64,000 bases of DNA from an uncultured Lachnospiraceae bacterium (lineage in GTDB: Bacteria; Bacillota; Clostridia; Lachnospirales; Lachnospiraceae), in the NCBI GenBank assembly GCA_900554415.1, contig USGU01000011.1, forward strand, positions 1-64,000, read 5' to 3'. Within the stretch, counting starts at the first letter, position 1. Every line of letters begins with the position of its first letter. The position numbers and the translations under genes were made by a program. This document shows, one piece after another, positions 53,239-62,709 of this stretch. The notes under the pieces were generated by a model. The model did no database searches, was not told the DNA's origin, and saw only the letters and a list, made by a program, of their open reading frames with translations.

Positions 53239-54351
53239 TTACTTTTTGTCCGATGTGTTATCGTATCTATTGTACCAATTTGAAACGCTTAGTACAAGTC
53301 CCATTTCCACCAGCAGGAAAACAACGGATGTTCCTCCATAACTGATGAACGGCAGTGTTATCCCCGTATTCGGAATGGTGTTTGTCACAACCGCTATGTT
53401 TAAAATCACCTGAATCATCATATGCACCATGGCTCCTGCTGCTATCAGACTTCCGAATAGTTCTTTACACCGCACAGAAACCAGAAAAAACCGCCAGATT
53501 AAAACAAAAAATAGCATAATGATTCCACATGCACCGATTACACCCAGTTCTTCGCATATAATAGAGAAAATCATATCATTCTGTGCCTCTGGTACAAACC
53601 CCAGTTTCTGTATGCTGTTTCCAAGCCCTGTCCCGAACAGTCCTCCTGAACCAATGGCATACAGTCCCTGCAATGTCTGATAGCCTTTCTCATACTGCTC
53701 CGGATTCCTCCAAATCGCAATCCGCTCCAGGCGATAACTTTCCAGCGCCAGAAAGATTCCCATAAATCCCACTGCAGTCACACCAAGTCCGATAAACTGG
53801 GCATATTGGGGACTCGCCACAAAGATAAGAAGGGCACCAATTCCAAGAATAATGATTGCTGTACTTAAATTGCTCGCTCCTACCAGACCCACAATAGGCA
53901 GAATATAAATCATAATTTTAATCAGGGTTCGCATTTTCCCAATCTTTTTCCGGTTGCGCGTCACCACCCACGCAATAAAAATAATCAGTGCCACCTTGGA
54001 AAATTCCGATGGCTGAAAAGAAAAAGGGCCCAAAGACAACCATCTTTTGGACCCATTATATTCCTTCCCCCACAGCATGACCGCAACGGATAATCCGATT
54101 GCAGCCAGATAGCCGTGCACTGCTACTTTCTGCCAGACATGATAATCAATTCCGGCAACAATATACATACAAAAAATACCGAGTATCGTAGCAAAAACCT
54201 GCTTTTTCAAGTAGTAAAAAGAATCATGAAACTTCACTCTTCCATTGTAGGCACTGGCACTGTACAAAATAACCAGACCCACAATTACCAGAAGAAAAAC
54301 CGTCACAATCAGCACATAATCCTTATGTCCGTTCCTTTTTTCTTCTGCCAA
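53239..54351 (-). CDS. ftsW: FtsW/SpoVE peptidoglycan glycosyltransferase (SEDS family)
   Basis: 370 residues, about ten helices. SEDS signatures: GLVILYSASAYNGR near the N-terminus, GSKRWLSLGPFSFQPSEFSKVA, and the late NIAVVTNTIPNTGITLPFISYGGTS (here split by family spacing). It polymerises lipid II at the septum with its class B PBP. The start codon is TTG at 54351 with a weak GGGCGTGAG upstream. It could be the vegetative FtsW or the sporulation SpoVE. Confidence 0.93.
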   Translation of the reverse strand: MAEEKRNGHKDYVLIVTVFLLVIVGLVILYSASAYNGRVKFHDSFYYLKKQVFATILGIFCMYIVAGIDYHVWQKVAVHGYLAAIGLSVAVMLWGKEYNGSKRWLSLGPFSFQPSEFSKVALIIFIAWVVTRNRKKIGKMRTLIKIMIYILPIVGLVGASNLSTAIIILGIGALLIFVASPQYAQFIGLGVTAVGFMGIFLALESYRLERIAIWRNPEQYEKGYQTLQGLYAIGSGGLFGTGLGNSIQKLGFVPEAQNDMIFSIICEELGVIGACGIIMLFFVLIWRFFLVSVRCKELFGSLIAAGAMVHMMIQVILNIAVVTNTIPNTGITLPFISYGGTSVVFLLVEMGLVLSVSNWYNRYDNTSDKK

Positions 54352-54384
54352 CCATACTCACGCCCTTTTTTAATCATATATTAT

Positions 54385-55743
54385 TTATAGCTGTTGTACA
54401 TATTTTTTAAATTCATTTCCACGCACTTCATAGTTCGGGAACATACCCCAGCTTGCACATGCAGGGGAAAGCAAGACTGCATCTCCCGGTCTTGCCAGTT
54501 CCACGCAGGTATCCAGTGCTTCTTCAAAAGTGTCTTTCAAGATACAGTTAGTAAATCCACACTCTGCTGCCTCTTTCTGAATCTGTTCTCTGGTGGCTCC
54601 AATCAGTACCAGATAACGTACTTTTCCATCAAAGCTTCGAATCCAGTCATGGAAATCAGACTGCTTATCATAGCCACCGCCAATCAGAATCGTCGGTCTT
54701 ACCATCGCCTGAATTCCCTTGATTGCAGCATCCGGATTGGTTCCCTTCGAATCATTGTAATAAACAACTCCGTTTTTCTCTGCCACAAACTCTATTCTGT
54801 GTTCTACCCCCTTAAAAGAAGTAACGGTATGCCGGATAATATCCATATCCACTCCATAAGCTGCTGCCATAGCAACCGCTGCCATTACATTTTCATAATT
54901 ATGCACACCGAGAATCTGTAAATCAGAAGTTCTGCACACCAAAATTCCATCCTGATTCTGCTCTGGTTTATAGATAATGGAATCTCCATCTAAAAAGATT
55001 CCTTTTTCCAGTTTATGTGCGCTGCTGAAATATATGACACTGGCAGAGATTTTTTCTGCCATATTTCTGGTAACCTCATCCTCATAATTCAACACACAGA
55101 CATCTTCTGCGGTCTGATTCTTTGCAATATCCATTTTCGCCTGAATATAGGCTTCCATGGTATGATGACGGTTCAAATGATCCGGTGTAATATTCAATAC
55201 AGCACTCACTTTCGGCCGGAACATATGGATGCTTTCTAGCTGAAAGCTGGAAAGTTCAGCCACAATCACCGAATCTTCTTTTGTTTCTGCTGCCACGGTC
55301 GTGTACGGATTTCCAATATTTCCCACAACAAATACACTTTCAAATGCATTCTTCATAATCTCACCAAGGAGTGAAGTTGTGGTAGTCTTTCCATTGGTCC
55401 CTGTAATTCCAAGGATGTCTCCCTTGCCACACACATAGGCCAGTTCAATTTCTCCCCACACCGGAATATCCTTTTCTTTCATACGAAGCACAACCGGAAG
55501 GTCTGTCGGAACTCCCGGACTGATTACAACCAAATCCAGTTTCTCAAGCAATTTCTCCGGAAATGTGCCTGCCATAATCTGAACGGTATCACTGCCAAGC
55601 TGTCCTCTTACTTTTTCGATATCCAAATCTGCCTTGCCATCATAAAGAATGACCTCAGCTCCTTCTCTCTCAAGCAGTCCACAGGAACCAATCCCACTGA
55701 TTCCCGCACCAAATACCAGTACTTTTTTTCCCTTTAACTCCAC
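54385..55743 (-). CDS. murD: UDP-N-acetylmuramoylalanine--D-glutamate ligase
   Basis: 452 residues. N-terminal UDP-binding Rossmann part with VLVFGAGISGIGS, central ATPase with GITGTNGKTTTTSLLGEI, and C-terminal domain with HRIEFVAEKNGVVYYNDSK and LLSPACASWGMF. It adds D-Glu in muropeptide synthesis. GTG start at 55743 with AGGAGG upstream, 12 bp after mraY. Confidence 0.96.
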   Translation of the reverse strand: MELKGKKVLVFGAGISGIGSCGLLEREGAEVILYDGKADLDIEKVRGQLGSDTVQIMAGTFPEKLLEKLDLVVISPGVPTDLPVVLRMKEKDIPVWGEIELAYVCGKGDILGITGTNGKTTTTSLLGEIMKNAFESVFVVGNIGNPYTTVAAETKEDSVIVAELSSFQLESIHMFRPKVSAVLNITPDHLNRHHTMEAYIQAKMDIAKNQTAEDVCVLNYEDEVTRNMAEKISASVIYFSSAHKLEKGIFLDGDSIIYKPEQNQDGILVCRTSDLQILGVHNYENVMAAVAMAAAYGVDMDIIRHTVTSFKGVEHRIEFVAEKNGVVYYNDSKGTNPDAAIKGIQAMVRPTILIGGGYDKQSDFHDWIRSFDGKVRYLVLIGATREQIQKEAAECGFTNCILKDTFEEALDTCVELARPGDAVLLSPACASWGMFPNYEVRGNEFKKYVQQL

Positions 55744-55755
55744 GTATCTCGCCTC

Positions 55756-56721
55756 CTACATTGCCATAATTCCAATCAGGCAAAGGATCGCTGTAATAAT
55801 TGAAAATACAGCTACAACTCTTGTCTCACTCCATCCACACAGTTCAAAATGATGATGAATAGGAGCCATCTTAAAGATTCTCTTTCCACCTGTAGCTTTA
55901 AAGTAACTTACCTGAATCATAACAGAAAGTACTTCCATCAGGTAAATTGCACCAACCAGAATAATAAACAGCGGCATCTGAAGCATATAGGCTGTCGAAG
56001 CTACAAAGCCACCTAACGCAAGAGAACCGGTATCTCCCATAAACACACTGGCCGGATAAACATTAAACAATAAAAATCCAAGGAGTGCACCTACTACCGC
56101 ACAGGTAATCGGTTCAATTCCACTCTTTGTTCCAATTGCTACTACTGTGAAGAACGTTGCTACCAGTACCGTTACACTGGAAGCCAGTCCGTCCAGTCCA
56201 TCGGTAAAGTTCACTCCATTTACCGTACCAATCACTGCAAAGAATAAGACCGGAATTGCAAGCCATCCGATATCCCAGTATTTTCCACCGGAAAACGGCA
56301 CTAACATAGTAAGTGGAATCTTGGCAACTTTCACAATATAGAAAGCGAAAATTCCGGTAATCACAATCTGCAATGCCATCTTCTGCATAGGGAAAAGTCC
56401 ATCGGAACGTTTCAGCACAACCTTCAGATAATCATCCAGAAATCCAATCATTCCAAATCCCAGTGTCACAAAAAGAATCGGGATAATCTTCGGATATTCC
56501 CGCACATAAATCAGGGAAGTAATCGTAATTGCCGCAAGAATCATCACACCACCCATAGTAGGTGTTCCGGTCTTCTTCAGATGTGACTGAACCCCCTCCA
56601 CACGCTCAGTCTGTCCCATCTTCAGCCTTCTTAAAAACGGAATCACAAACGGACCCATCAGTACACTTAACCCAAATGCAATCAGCACGGGTATCACCAT
56701 TTTATAATCCATATTCTGCAC
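55756..56721 (-). CDS. mraY: Phospho-N-acetylmuramoyl-pentapeptide transferase
   Basis: 321 residues, ten helices. Asp-rich motifs FLDDYLKVVLKRS and GVNFTDGLDGLA and the HHHFELCGWSE segment hold the catalytic residues. It makes lipid I from UDP-MurNAc-pentapeptide and undecaprenyl phosphate. It lies between a PBP gene and murD. Confidence 0.97.
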   Translation of the reverse strand: MQNMDYKMVIPVLIAFGLSVLMGPFVIPFLRRLKMGQTERVEGVQSHLKKTGTPTMGGVMILAAITITSLIYVREYPKIIPILFVTLGFGMIGFLDDYLKVVLKRSDGLFPMQKMALQIVITGIFAFYIVKVAKIPLTMLVPFSGGKYWDIGWLAIPVLFFAVIGTVNGVNFTDGLDGLASSVTVLVATFFTVVAIGTKSGIEPITCAVVGALLGFLLFNVYPASVFMGDTGSLALGGFVASTAYMLQMPLFIILVGAIYLMEVLSVMIQVSYFKATGGKRIFKMAPIHHHFELCGWSETRVVAVFSIITAILCLIGIMAM

Positions 56722-56760
56722 CTCTTATTTTCTTTCGTTCTAGGGATTAGTATAATGTAT

Positions 56761-58521
56761 TCAACTTTGATTTTCAACCGATTCTTCTTTTTCAATTCCT
56801 AAATAAGGGAGAATATTTTCAAAAATATCTTTTACCACCGGAGCTGCTATGGTTCCGCCATAGTAAATCCCTTTTGGATTGTAAATAATTACCATTGCCG
56901 CCACTTCCGGGTTCTCCGCCGGAGTAAATCCGATAAATGCAGAAATATATTTGTTGGCACTTCTCGGAAGCGTTTGACTGGTTGCCGTCTTTCCTCCAAT
57001 ATGATAGCCTTCCATGTAAGCATTTTTTCCTCCCCCTTCACTCACCACACTCTCTAGAATGGTCCGCATGGTCTGGGAAGTTTCTGTACTCACGATTTCT
57101 TTTCCGTTGTTATAAGAAAACTCCTCTATCAACTCCTCCTGCTCGTTATAGACCCGCACACCAAAATGCGGTGTAATCCGTTTTCCTCCATTTACCACGG
57201 AGCAGACCGTAGTTGCCATCTGTAGTGGTGTCACCTGAAAAGACTGACCGAAGGACATGGTCGCAAGCTCCACTGCCCCTACATTTTCTTCTTTGTGAAT
57301 CACCGCAGAAGCCTCTCCCGGCAAGTCTACTCCTGTCTTATCCATCAAGCCGAACTGCTTGAAATATTTATAAAAATTCGAGACTCCAAGCCGGGATCCG
57401 ATTTCAATAAATGCCGGATTGCAGGAATTCTGCACGCTCTGCGTAAACGTCTCTGAACCATGTCCCCCTACTTTGGCACACCGGATTCTTCGGTCCTCTA
57501 CAATCTTATACCCCGGACAGTAGAACTGGTCTTGCAAAGAAACAGCTCCCGCCTCCAGTGCAGCAGACGCAGTAAATACCTTGAAAATAGAACCCGGCTC
57601 ATAGGTATCACTGATACACTTGTTACGCCACATCTGATTGAGCAGATTCTGCCGTTCTTCCTCATTTGCCGTCTCAGTATCCGTATTCAGCACAAAAGGG
57701 GTATTCAGATTAAATTCCGGCACATCCACGCAGGCATAAATTTCCCCATTTTGGGGATTCAGAATCATGACTTCTACGGCATCTGCCTGTTTTTCTTCCA
57801 TTACCTTTTCAGCCGCCTGCTGCGCATATTTCTGGATATTATAATCCAGACTAATTTGCAGAGTATTGCCCGCCACCGGTTCAATCCGCCCTTCTGCCAT
57901 ATTTTCCAGTTCAATTCCTCTTGCATCCGTAGTGGTCAGTATAGTTCCATCGGTTCCCTTCAGCCATTCTTCGTATTTTACCTCCAGTCCGATAATTCCC
58001 TGATTGTCGCTCCCTGTAAATCCGAGGACCTTAGAAGCCAGTTCATCATAAGGATAATATCGTTTGAAGTCCTCATCCACTTTTACCCCATCAAGACCAT
58101 ACTCCCGAATGGTATCTCCCACGTTCTTTTCCACATTAGACTTAATTCGTTCTCTTGATGATACCTTTTCAACTTTTTTCCGTACCTCCGCCTCATCCAT
58201 CTCCAATGCCTGAGACAGTACACGGATAACCTGCTCCGCATCCTTCACCTGACTATGAATCACTGAAATCGTACATACAGTCTTATTCGTTGCAAGTGTC
58301 ATCCCGTTTCGGTCCCGGATTTCTCCCCTTGCGGCTTTAATATCACGTTCCCTTTCGTGCAGTTCTTCTGCCAGCTCCCGATAATAGTCTGCCTCAGATA
58401 TCATCAGATATACCAGTCTTCCCATCAGCCCCGCAAGGCAAAATACTGCGCACACAAATACCACCAGTAATTTACGTTTATTATATGTCTTATTCCATGA
58501 AATCTGCTGTTTGTTGTCCAA
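56761..58521 (-). CDS. Class B penicillin-binding protein (KTA variant)
   Basis: 586 residues. One N-terminal helix, dimerisation/pedestal domain (about 55-230), then the transpeptidase with active Ser in YEPGSIFKVF, SxN as QNSCNPAF, and KTG-type motif as GGKTATSQ, so Ala replaces the usual Gly (codon GCA). No PASTA domain. It is the second of two tandem class B PBPs; one is probably for division and one for sporulation (SpoVD). The start is TTG at 58521, and its ribosome site lies in a terminator-like hairpin. Confidence 0.88.
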   Translation of the reverse strand: MDNKQQISWNKTYNKRKLLVVFVCAVFCLAGLMGRLVYLMISEADYYRELAEELHERERDIKAARGEIRDRNGMTLATNKTVCTISVIHSQVKDAEQVIRVLSQALEMDEAEVRKKVEKVSSRERIKSNVEKNVGDTIREYGLDGVKVDEDFKRYYPYDELASKVLGFTGSDNQGIIGLEVKYEEWLKGTDGTILTTTDARGIELENMAEGRIEPVAGNTLQISLDYNIQKYAQQAAEKVMEEKQADAVEVMILNPQNGEIYACVDVPEFNLNTPFVLNTDTETANEEERQNLLNQMWRNKCISDTYEPGSIFKVFTASAALEAGAVSLQDQFYCPGYKIVEDRRIRCAKVGGHGSETFTQSVQNSCNPAFIEIGSRLGVSNFYKYFKQFGLMDKTGVDLPGEASAVIHKEENVGAVELATMSFGQSFQVTPLQMATTVCSVVNGGKRITPHFGVRVYNEQEELIEEFSYNNGKEIVSTETSQTMRTILESVVSEGGGKNAYMEGYHIGGKTATSQTLPRSANKYISAFIGFTPAENPEVAAMVIIYNPKGIYYGGTIAAPVVKDIFENILPYLGIEKEESVENQS

Positions 58522-58581
58522 TAAAAAACCTCAAGAAAAGATAATGAATTATTACAATTTATTATCCCTTCGCTGAGGTTA
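58522..58581 (-). terminator. Terminator-like hairpin between the two PBP genes
   Basis: Minus strand AACCTCA...GATAATAAATT-GTAA-TAATTCATTATC...TGAGGTT followed by TTTTTATT. The downstream arm contains GAGGT, which is the likely ribosome site for the TTG start of the second PBP. It could act as an attenuator and as a translation lock. Confidence 0.65.
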
Positions 58582-58611
58582 TGAATCTATCCTTTATTCT
58601 TATTATGATTC

Positions 58612-60459
58612 TTATTGTGCTTTTGTAATTCCCATATACGGAAATGCTTCTGTCATAATATCTGATGCAAGCTGTGTTACCAGTGCACTGCTTCTTCCCT
58701 GATTTTCCACATTTGGTTCATCCACAATGACATACACTACTACTTCCGGGTTTTCCTGTGGTGCATAGCCAATGAAAGAAAGCAGATTCTTATTCTCTGT
58801 ACGCGGAAGCTTTTCTGCTGTACCAGTCTTACCTCCCACATCATATCCTTCTACCTGGGCACGCTTACCACTACCATTTTGCACAACACTGTACATATAA
58901 GACTTCAGTAAATCGGAAGTTTCCTTGGAAATAGTACGCTTTTTCAGCACAGGCTGGATATTTTCTACTACATTCCCACTTTCGTCCAGAATTTCTTTTA
59001 CAACATGCGGTTCATAATAATCACCACCATTTACCAGAGAGCAGAAGCCTGCTGCAAGCTGAATCATTGTCACGTTAAAATTCTGTCCAAAGGAGTTGGT
59101 TGCAAGGTCTACGGTTCCCATATTTTCCGGTGAATACAAAATTCCTAGAGCATCCCCCGGCAAATCAATTCCTGTATATTCCCCAAAGCCAAATATCTGC
59201 TGATATTTACAAAATTCCTCCGGTCCAATCTGCTGCGCGATTTCCATCAAAGCTACGTTACAGGAATTTTCCATGACCTGAGTCAATGTCTGATAGCCAT
59301 GTCCACCCTTGTCATAGGAAATACATTTGATATTATAATCTCCGACCTGAAGAGAACCGCCACAATAATAGGTCTCATTACCTGTCAGTTTTGCAATCTC
59401 CAGTCCCGTTGCTACGGTAAATGGTTTAATAGTTGACCCTGGTTCAAAGGTATCACTGACGCAGAAGTTTCTCCAGAGCGCATTCAGCTTTTCCAGCTTC
59501 TCATCACTCTCCATAGCCGAAATTTCTGCTTCTGTGTAATACTTGCTCAAATCCCTCGGATTGTTCAAATCAAAATCCGGGTAAGATGCCATGGAAAGCA
59601 CTTCTCCTGTATTGGGATCCATAATGATCACCGCAATATTTTTTGCACCGGCTCCTTGCGTATAATTATTGGTATAAGAGTCGTTAAATGCTTTGATATG
59701 TTTCTCAACAATGGACTGTAAATTGGTATCCAGAGATAATTTTACCGTATTTCCATTTACAGGAAGCTTTACCGTCTTTTCCATGTCGGCTGTTCCGGTC
59801 TGATAGCCGTAGCTTCGTCCATCGGTTCCATTTAACACATCATTATAATATGCCTCCAGACCGATTGCGCCTTCATTACCATCTACACTGAATCCAATCA
59901 CATCGCATGCCAGCGCATTATATGGATATTTCCGGATATAATCTTCTTCCAGCCATACGCCCTGTACATAGGTATTTTCCTCTACCGCTTTCTTATATGT
60001 CTGTGCCTCATCATAACTTACACTTTTTTTCAGAATCACATACCGGCTGTCCGGCTTCTCGCTGATTACCGTATCAATGGTATCTGCCTCAATTTCAAAA
60101 TAAGTACTGAGTGCTTCCTTGGTTGCTGAGACATAAGTTCCGCTGTCCTTATCTGCACTTAGCAACACCTTCACATCGAGAATCACATTATACACGCGTT
60201 CACTGGTTGCCAGCTTTGTGCCATTGGTATCAACAATATCTCCCCGTTTAAACGGAATGGTTCTACTGGTATACTGCTGCTGGTCCAACACTGTTTTCGT
60301 GTAGCTTTCTCCTTCCGAAGCATTTATCTGTATTATTCTCCCTATAAGTACAACAAAAGCCAGTAAAATTGCTATAAAGAGCATTACCAGCTTTTCCTGC
60401 ATTTTCTTCGTGAACTTCAGACGCAAAGGAGAAACACTTTTTTTCTTTCTTTTTGACAT
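58612..60459 (-). CDS. Class B penicillin-binding protein (SpoVD/FtsI-like)
   Basis: 615 residues. Basic start, one helix (about 25-45), pedestal domain beginning RTIPFKRGDIVDTNG, then the transpeptidase: FEPGSTIKPFTVATG (Ser and Lys), ENSCNVALMEI (SxN), GGKTGTAEKLPR (KTG). It cross-links septal peptidoglycan with FtsW. It lies directly after ftsL. No PASTA domain. Confidence 0.93.
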   Translation of the reverse strand: MSKRKKKSVSPLRLKFTKKMQEKLVMLFIAILLAFVVLIGRIIQINASEGESYTKTVLDQQQYTSRTIPFKRGDIVDTNGTKLATSERVYNVILDVKVLLSADKDSGTYVSATKEALSTYFEIEADTIDTVISEKPDSRYVILKKSVSYDEAQTYKKAVEENTYVQGVWLEEDYIRKYPYNALACDVIGFSVDGNEGAIGLEAYYNDVLNGTDGRSYGYQTGTADMEKTVKLPVNGNTVKLSLDTNLQSIVEKHIKAFNDSYTNNYTQGAGAKNIAVIIMDPNTGEVLSMASYPDFDLNNPRDLSKYYTEAEISAMESDEKLEKLNALWRNFCVSDTFEPGSTIKPFTVATGLEIAKLTGNETYYCGGSLQVGDYNIKCISYDKGGHGYQTLTQVMENSCNVALMEIAQQIGPEEFCKYQQIFGFGEYTGIDLPGDALGILYSPENMGTVDLATNSFGQNFNVTMIQLAAGFCSLVNGGDYYEPHVVKEILDESGNVVENIQPVLKKRTISKETSDLLKSYMYSVVQNGSGKRAQVEGYDVGGKTGTAEKLPRTENKNLLSFIGYAPQENPEVVVYVIVDEPNVENQGRSSALVTQLASDIMTEAFPYMGITKAQ

Positions 60460-60487
60460 TTCGATTCACCTTTTCTATTGTTATCCC

Positions 60488-61015
60488 TTAATCTAACGCA
60501 CCTTTTTTCGGTATTTCCTGATACTGCTTTACCGTATCTCCTGCCGGATTCTGATATGTAATAATCTGCGAAGAATCTGCATATACCATACCAAGACTAT
60601 TTATGGCATATTCCTTGACATCCTCCAAATTTACCGAATCAAGAATACTGTTTTCTCTGGTTGTATTTTCCTCTTTCAAATCAGCAAGCTCCTGCTCCAT
60701 AGATGCAAGATTTGCTGTATGACTTGTCATTTCAAACCGGAGCTGTAAATACCATACGCATACAGAAAGTGTAGCGATTGCAGCCACCGCCAGAAACACT
60801 GTATATGCAGTATTCATGTGAAGTGCCTGCTTTCTGTTTTTTCTGACCTGAGGGCTGACTTCCTTTTTCGGCTGTGGTTTTACTACTTCTTCCTTATCTG
60901 CCCGCTTCGGAACTGCCTGCATCTTTCTGACAGTATTTCCATATATATATGTCTCATCACTGCGCATAGCCGTGCGTCTTATCGTCTGTGTGTTTGAATT
61001 ACGCCGATTTGCCAT
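60488..61015 (-). CDS. ftsL: FtsL/DivIC-like septum protein
   Basis: 175 residues. A long basic cytoplasmic N-terminus (1-68), one membrane helix (about 70-90), and an extracytoplasmic coiled coil with SLEQELADLKEEN-like heptads (about 95-125). Position between rsmH and the first PBP is that of ftsL. The sequence is poorly conserved, so the call rests on topology and place. Confidence 0.8.
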   Translation of the reverse strand: MANRRNSNTQTIRRTAMRSDETYIYGNTVRKMQAVPKRADKEEVVKPQPKKEVSPQVRKNRKQALHMNTAYTVFLAVAAIATLSVCVWYLQLRFEMTSHTANLASMEQELADLKEENTTRENSILDSVNLEDVKEYAINSLGMVYADSSQIITYQNPAGDTVKQYQEIPKKGALD

Positions 61016-61049
61016 ACGTTATCATCCTTTCAAAATTCTGACTGCTCTC

Positions 61050-61985
61050 TTATTTTCTCTCGAAAATGCGGAGCTTCGCGCTCTTTGAGCGACTGTTCCA
61101 CTCCAACTCCTCCTCACTTGGAAGAATTGGCTTCTTAGCAACTACCCTGCCCTTCGATACTTTTCCGCACACGCATACCGGAAAAGAACTTGGACAAGTA
61201 CATGGGTTTTCATTTTTCTTAAAAATACCTTTTACAATTCTATCTTCTAAAGAATGAAAGGTAATAATACAGATTCTTCCATCCTCATTCAACATATCAA
61301 TCATATCATCCAGTGAATCTCTGAGCACTTCCAGCTCCCGGTTACATTCAATGCGGATAGCCTGAAATGTACGCTTTGCCGGATGACCTGCATTTTTCTG
61401 AAATTTCATCGGAATTGATTGCCTAATGATTTCTGTCAACTGACCTGTCGTTTCGATGGGACCTTTTTCTCTTTCCATCACGATATGTTTGGCAATGTTC
61501 TTGGCGAACTTATCCTCTCCATAATCTCGGATGATCCGAAAAAGGTCCATCTCACTGTAGTCATTGACGATGTCTCTGGCCGTCAGTGTCTGACGGGTAT
61601 CCATTCGCATATCCAGAGGTGCATCTTCCCGATAGGAGAATCCTCTTTCTGCCGTATCTAACTGATAAGATGATACGCCCAAATCGAGCACGATCCCATC
61701 CACCTTGTCAATTCCTATCTTTTGGAGCTCCGACTTCATATTGCAATAATTGCTCCGGATTATTGTAACTTTCTCCCCGAAGTCGCTTAAGCGGGCACCT
61801 GCTGCTTCAATTGCAGCCGCGTCCTGGTCTATTCCTATAAATCTCCCCTTGTCGTTTAAGCGGCGGCATACTTCATATGCATGTCCACCTCCACCAAGCG
61901 TACCATCGACGTAAATACCGTCCGGCTTGATGTTCAGACCTTCGATTGTTTCTTCAAGTAATACTGACTTATGTTCAAATACCAT
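61050..61985 (-). CDS. rsmH: 16S rRNA m4C1402 methyltransferase
   Basis: 311 residues from ATG 61985 (GGAGG upstream); the longer frame to 62006 overlaps the mraZ stop. SAM-binding YVDGTLGGGGHAYEVCRRL, DGIVLDLGVSSYQLD, and ICIITFHSLEDRIVKGIFK. It methylates N4 of C1402 in the ribosome. It is also called mraW. Confidence 0.96.
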   Translation of the reverse strand: MVFEHKSVLLEETIEGLNIKPDGIYVDGTLGGGGHAYEVCRRLNDKGRFIGIDQDAAAIEAAGARLSDFGEKVTIIRSNYCNMKSELQKIGIDKVDGIVLDLGVSSYQLDTAERGFSYREDAPLDMRMDTRQTLTARDIVNDYSEMDLFRIIRDYGEDKFAKNIAKHIVMEREKGPIETTGQLTEIIRQSIPMKFQKNAGHPAKRTFQAIRIECNRELEVLRDSLDDMIDMLNEDGRICIITFHSLEDRIVKGIFKKNENPCTCPSSFPVCVCGKVSKGRVVAKKPILPSEEELEWNSRSKSAKLRIFERK

Positions 61986-62005
61986 ATTGTCCTCCAAACA
62001 TTTCA

Positions 62006-62443
62006 TTAGATGCTAAGTCCCAAATCTTCCATGTCACTTGCAATATCTTCGATATTTTCCTCAATCTCAGCAGTACGAGCTTCCCATGCATCCTTACTCC
62101 AGATTTCCACTTTATCAAGCACACCCGCAAGGACTACTTCCTTATCTAGGTTTGCATATGTACGCAGTGAAGTTGAAATCAAAATTCTCCCTTGTTTATC
62201 AATTTCTCCATCAACTGCACTTCCGAGAAAGAAACGCTTAAATTCTCTGGCCTTTTTGTTCGTGAGTGGTAAGGTTCTGAGCTTGTCTTCAAAGGCTTCC
62301 CATTCATTTTCCGGATACAGAAATAAGCAGCCATCCATCCCTTTCGTAATTACAAAATGTTCACCAAGACTATCTCGTAATTTCGAAGGAATAATCAACC
62401 TGCCTTTTGAATCAATGCTGTGATTAAATTCTCCAGTCAACAT
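62006..62443 (-). CDS. mraZ: MraZ transcriptional regulator
   Basis: 145 residues from ATG 62443 (AAGGTGA upstream). Two AbrB-like MraZ repeats: HSIDSKGRLIIPSKLR and GEIDKQGRILISTSLR. It binds the box array in its own promoter (62475-62535) and controls the dcw operon. Confidence 0.95.
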   Translation of the reverse strand: MLTGEFNHSIDSKGRLIIPSKLRDSLGEHFVITKGMDGCLFLYPENEWEAFEDKLRTLPLTNKKAREFKRFFLGSAVDGEIDKQGRILISTSLRTYANLDKEVVLAGVLDKVEIWSKDAWEARTAEIEENIEDIASDMEDLGLSI

Positions 62444-62474
62444 GAGAATCACCTTCTTCCAAAGTGGTCTTATT

Positions 62475-62535
62475 TACTCCATTTTGCTTCCACTTTACTC
62501 CACTTTCTACCACTTGCCTCCATTTTAACCCACTT
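62475..62535 (-). promoter_or_regulatory. MraZ operator: six TGG boxes
   Basis: On the minus strand, TGG occurs at 62530, 62520, 62510, 62500, 62490 and 62479 (plus-strand CCA starts). The steps are 10, 10, 10, 10 and 11 bp, in the setting AAAGTGGAG/TGGGT. Known MraZ sites are direct TGGG-type repeats with 10-bp phasing, or AAAGTGG-type in mycoplasmas. Three or four boxes are usual; six are seen here. Confidence 0.85.
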
Positions 62536-62550
62536 CTACTCCCTTTTCAA
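62522..62550 (-). promoter_or_regulatory. mraZ (dcw operon) promoter
   Basis: Minus strand -35 TTGAAA (62545-62550), 17-bp spacer, -10 TAAAAT (62522-62527). The first two boxes of the MraZ array cover the spacer end and -10, and the others cover the start region. Confidence 0.75.
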
Positions 62551-62645
62551 CCTTTTTTTGAGGTTTTTTCCATGTTTTTATAAGATCAATACTCAAGTCT
62601 AACAGAGTGATGATCATGCCAGACACACATTCCCATAAAAAAACG

Positions 62646-62680
62646 CACGAAAAAAGCAGTTGAATCAATCAACTGCTTCT
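62646..62680 (-). terminator. Terminator on the minus strand before mraZ
   Basis: AAGCAGTTGA...TCAACTGCTT followed on the minus strand by TTTTTTCG. It would end transcription coming from the transporter remnant and protect the mraZ promoter. Confidence 0.8.
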
Positions 62681-62709
62681 TCCGAATAAAATATTTACTT
62701 AAGGGTGGT

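Noticed and set aside
57460..58158. Plus-strand frame of 232 codons opposite a PBP gene
   Set aside because: Antisense to a gene with all transpeptidase motifs in place.
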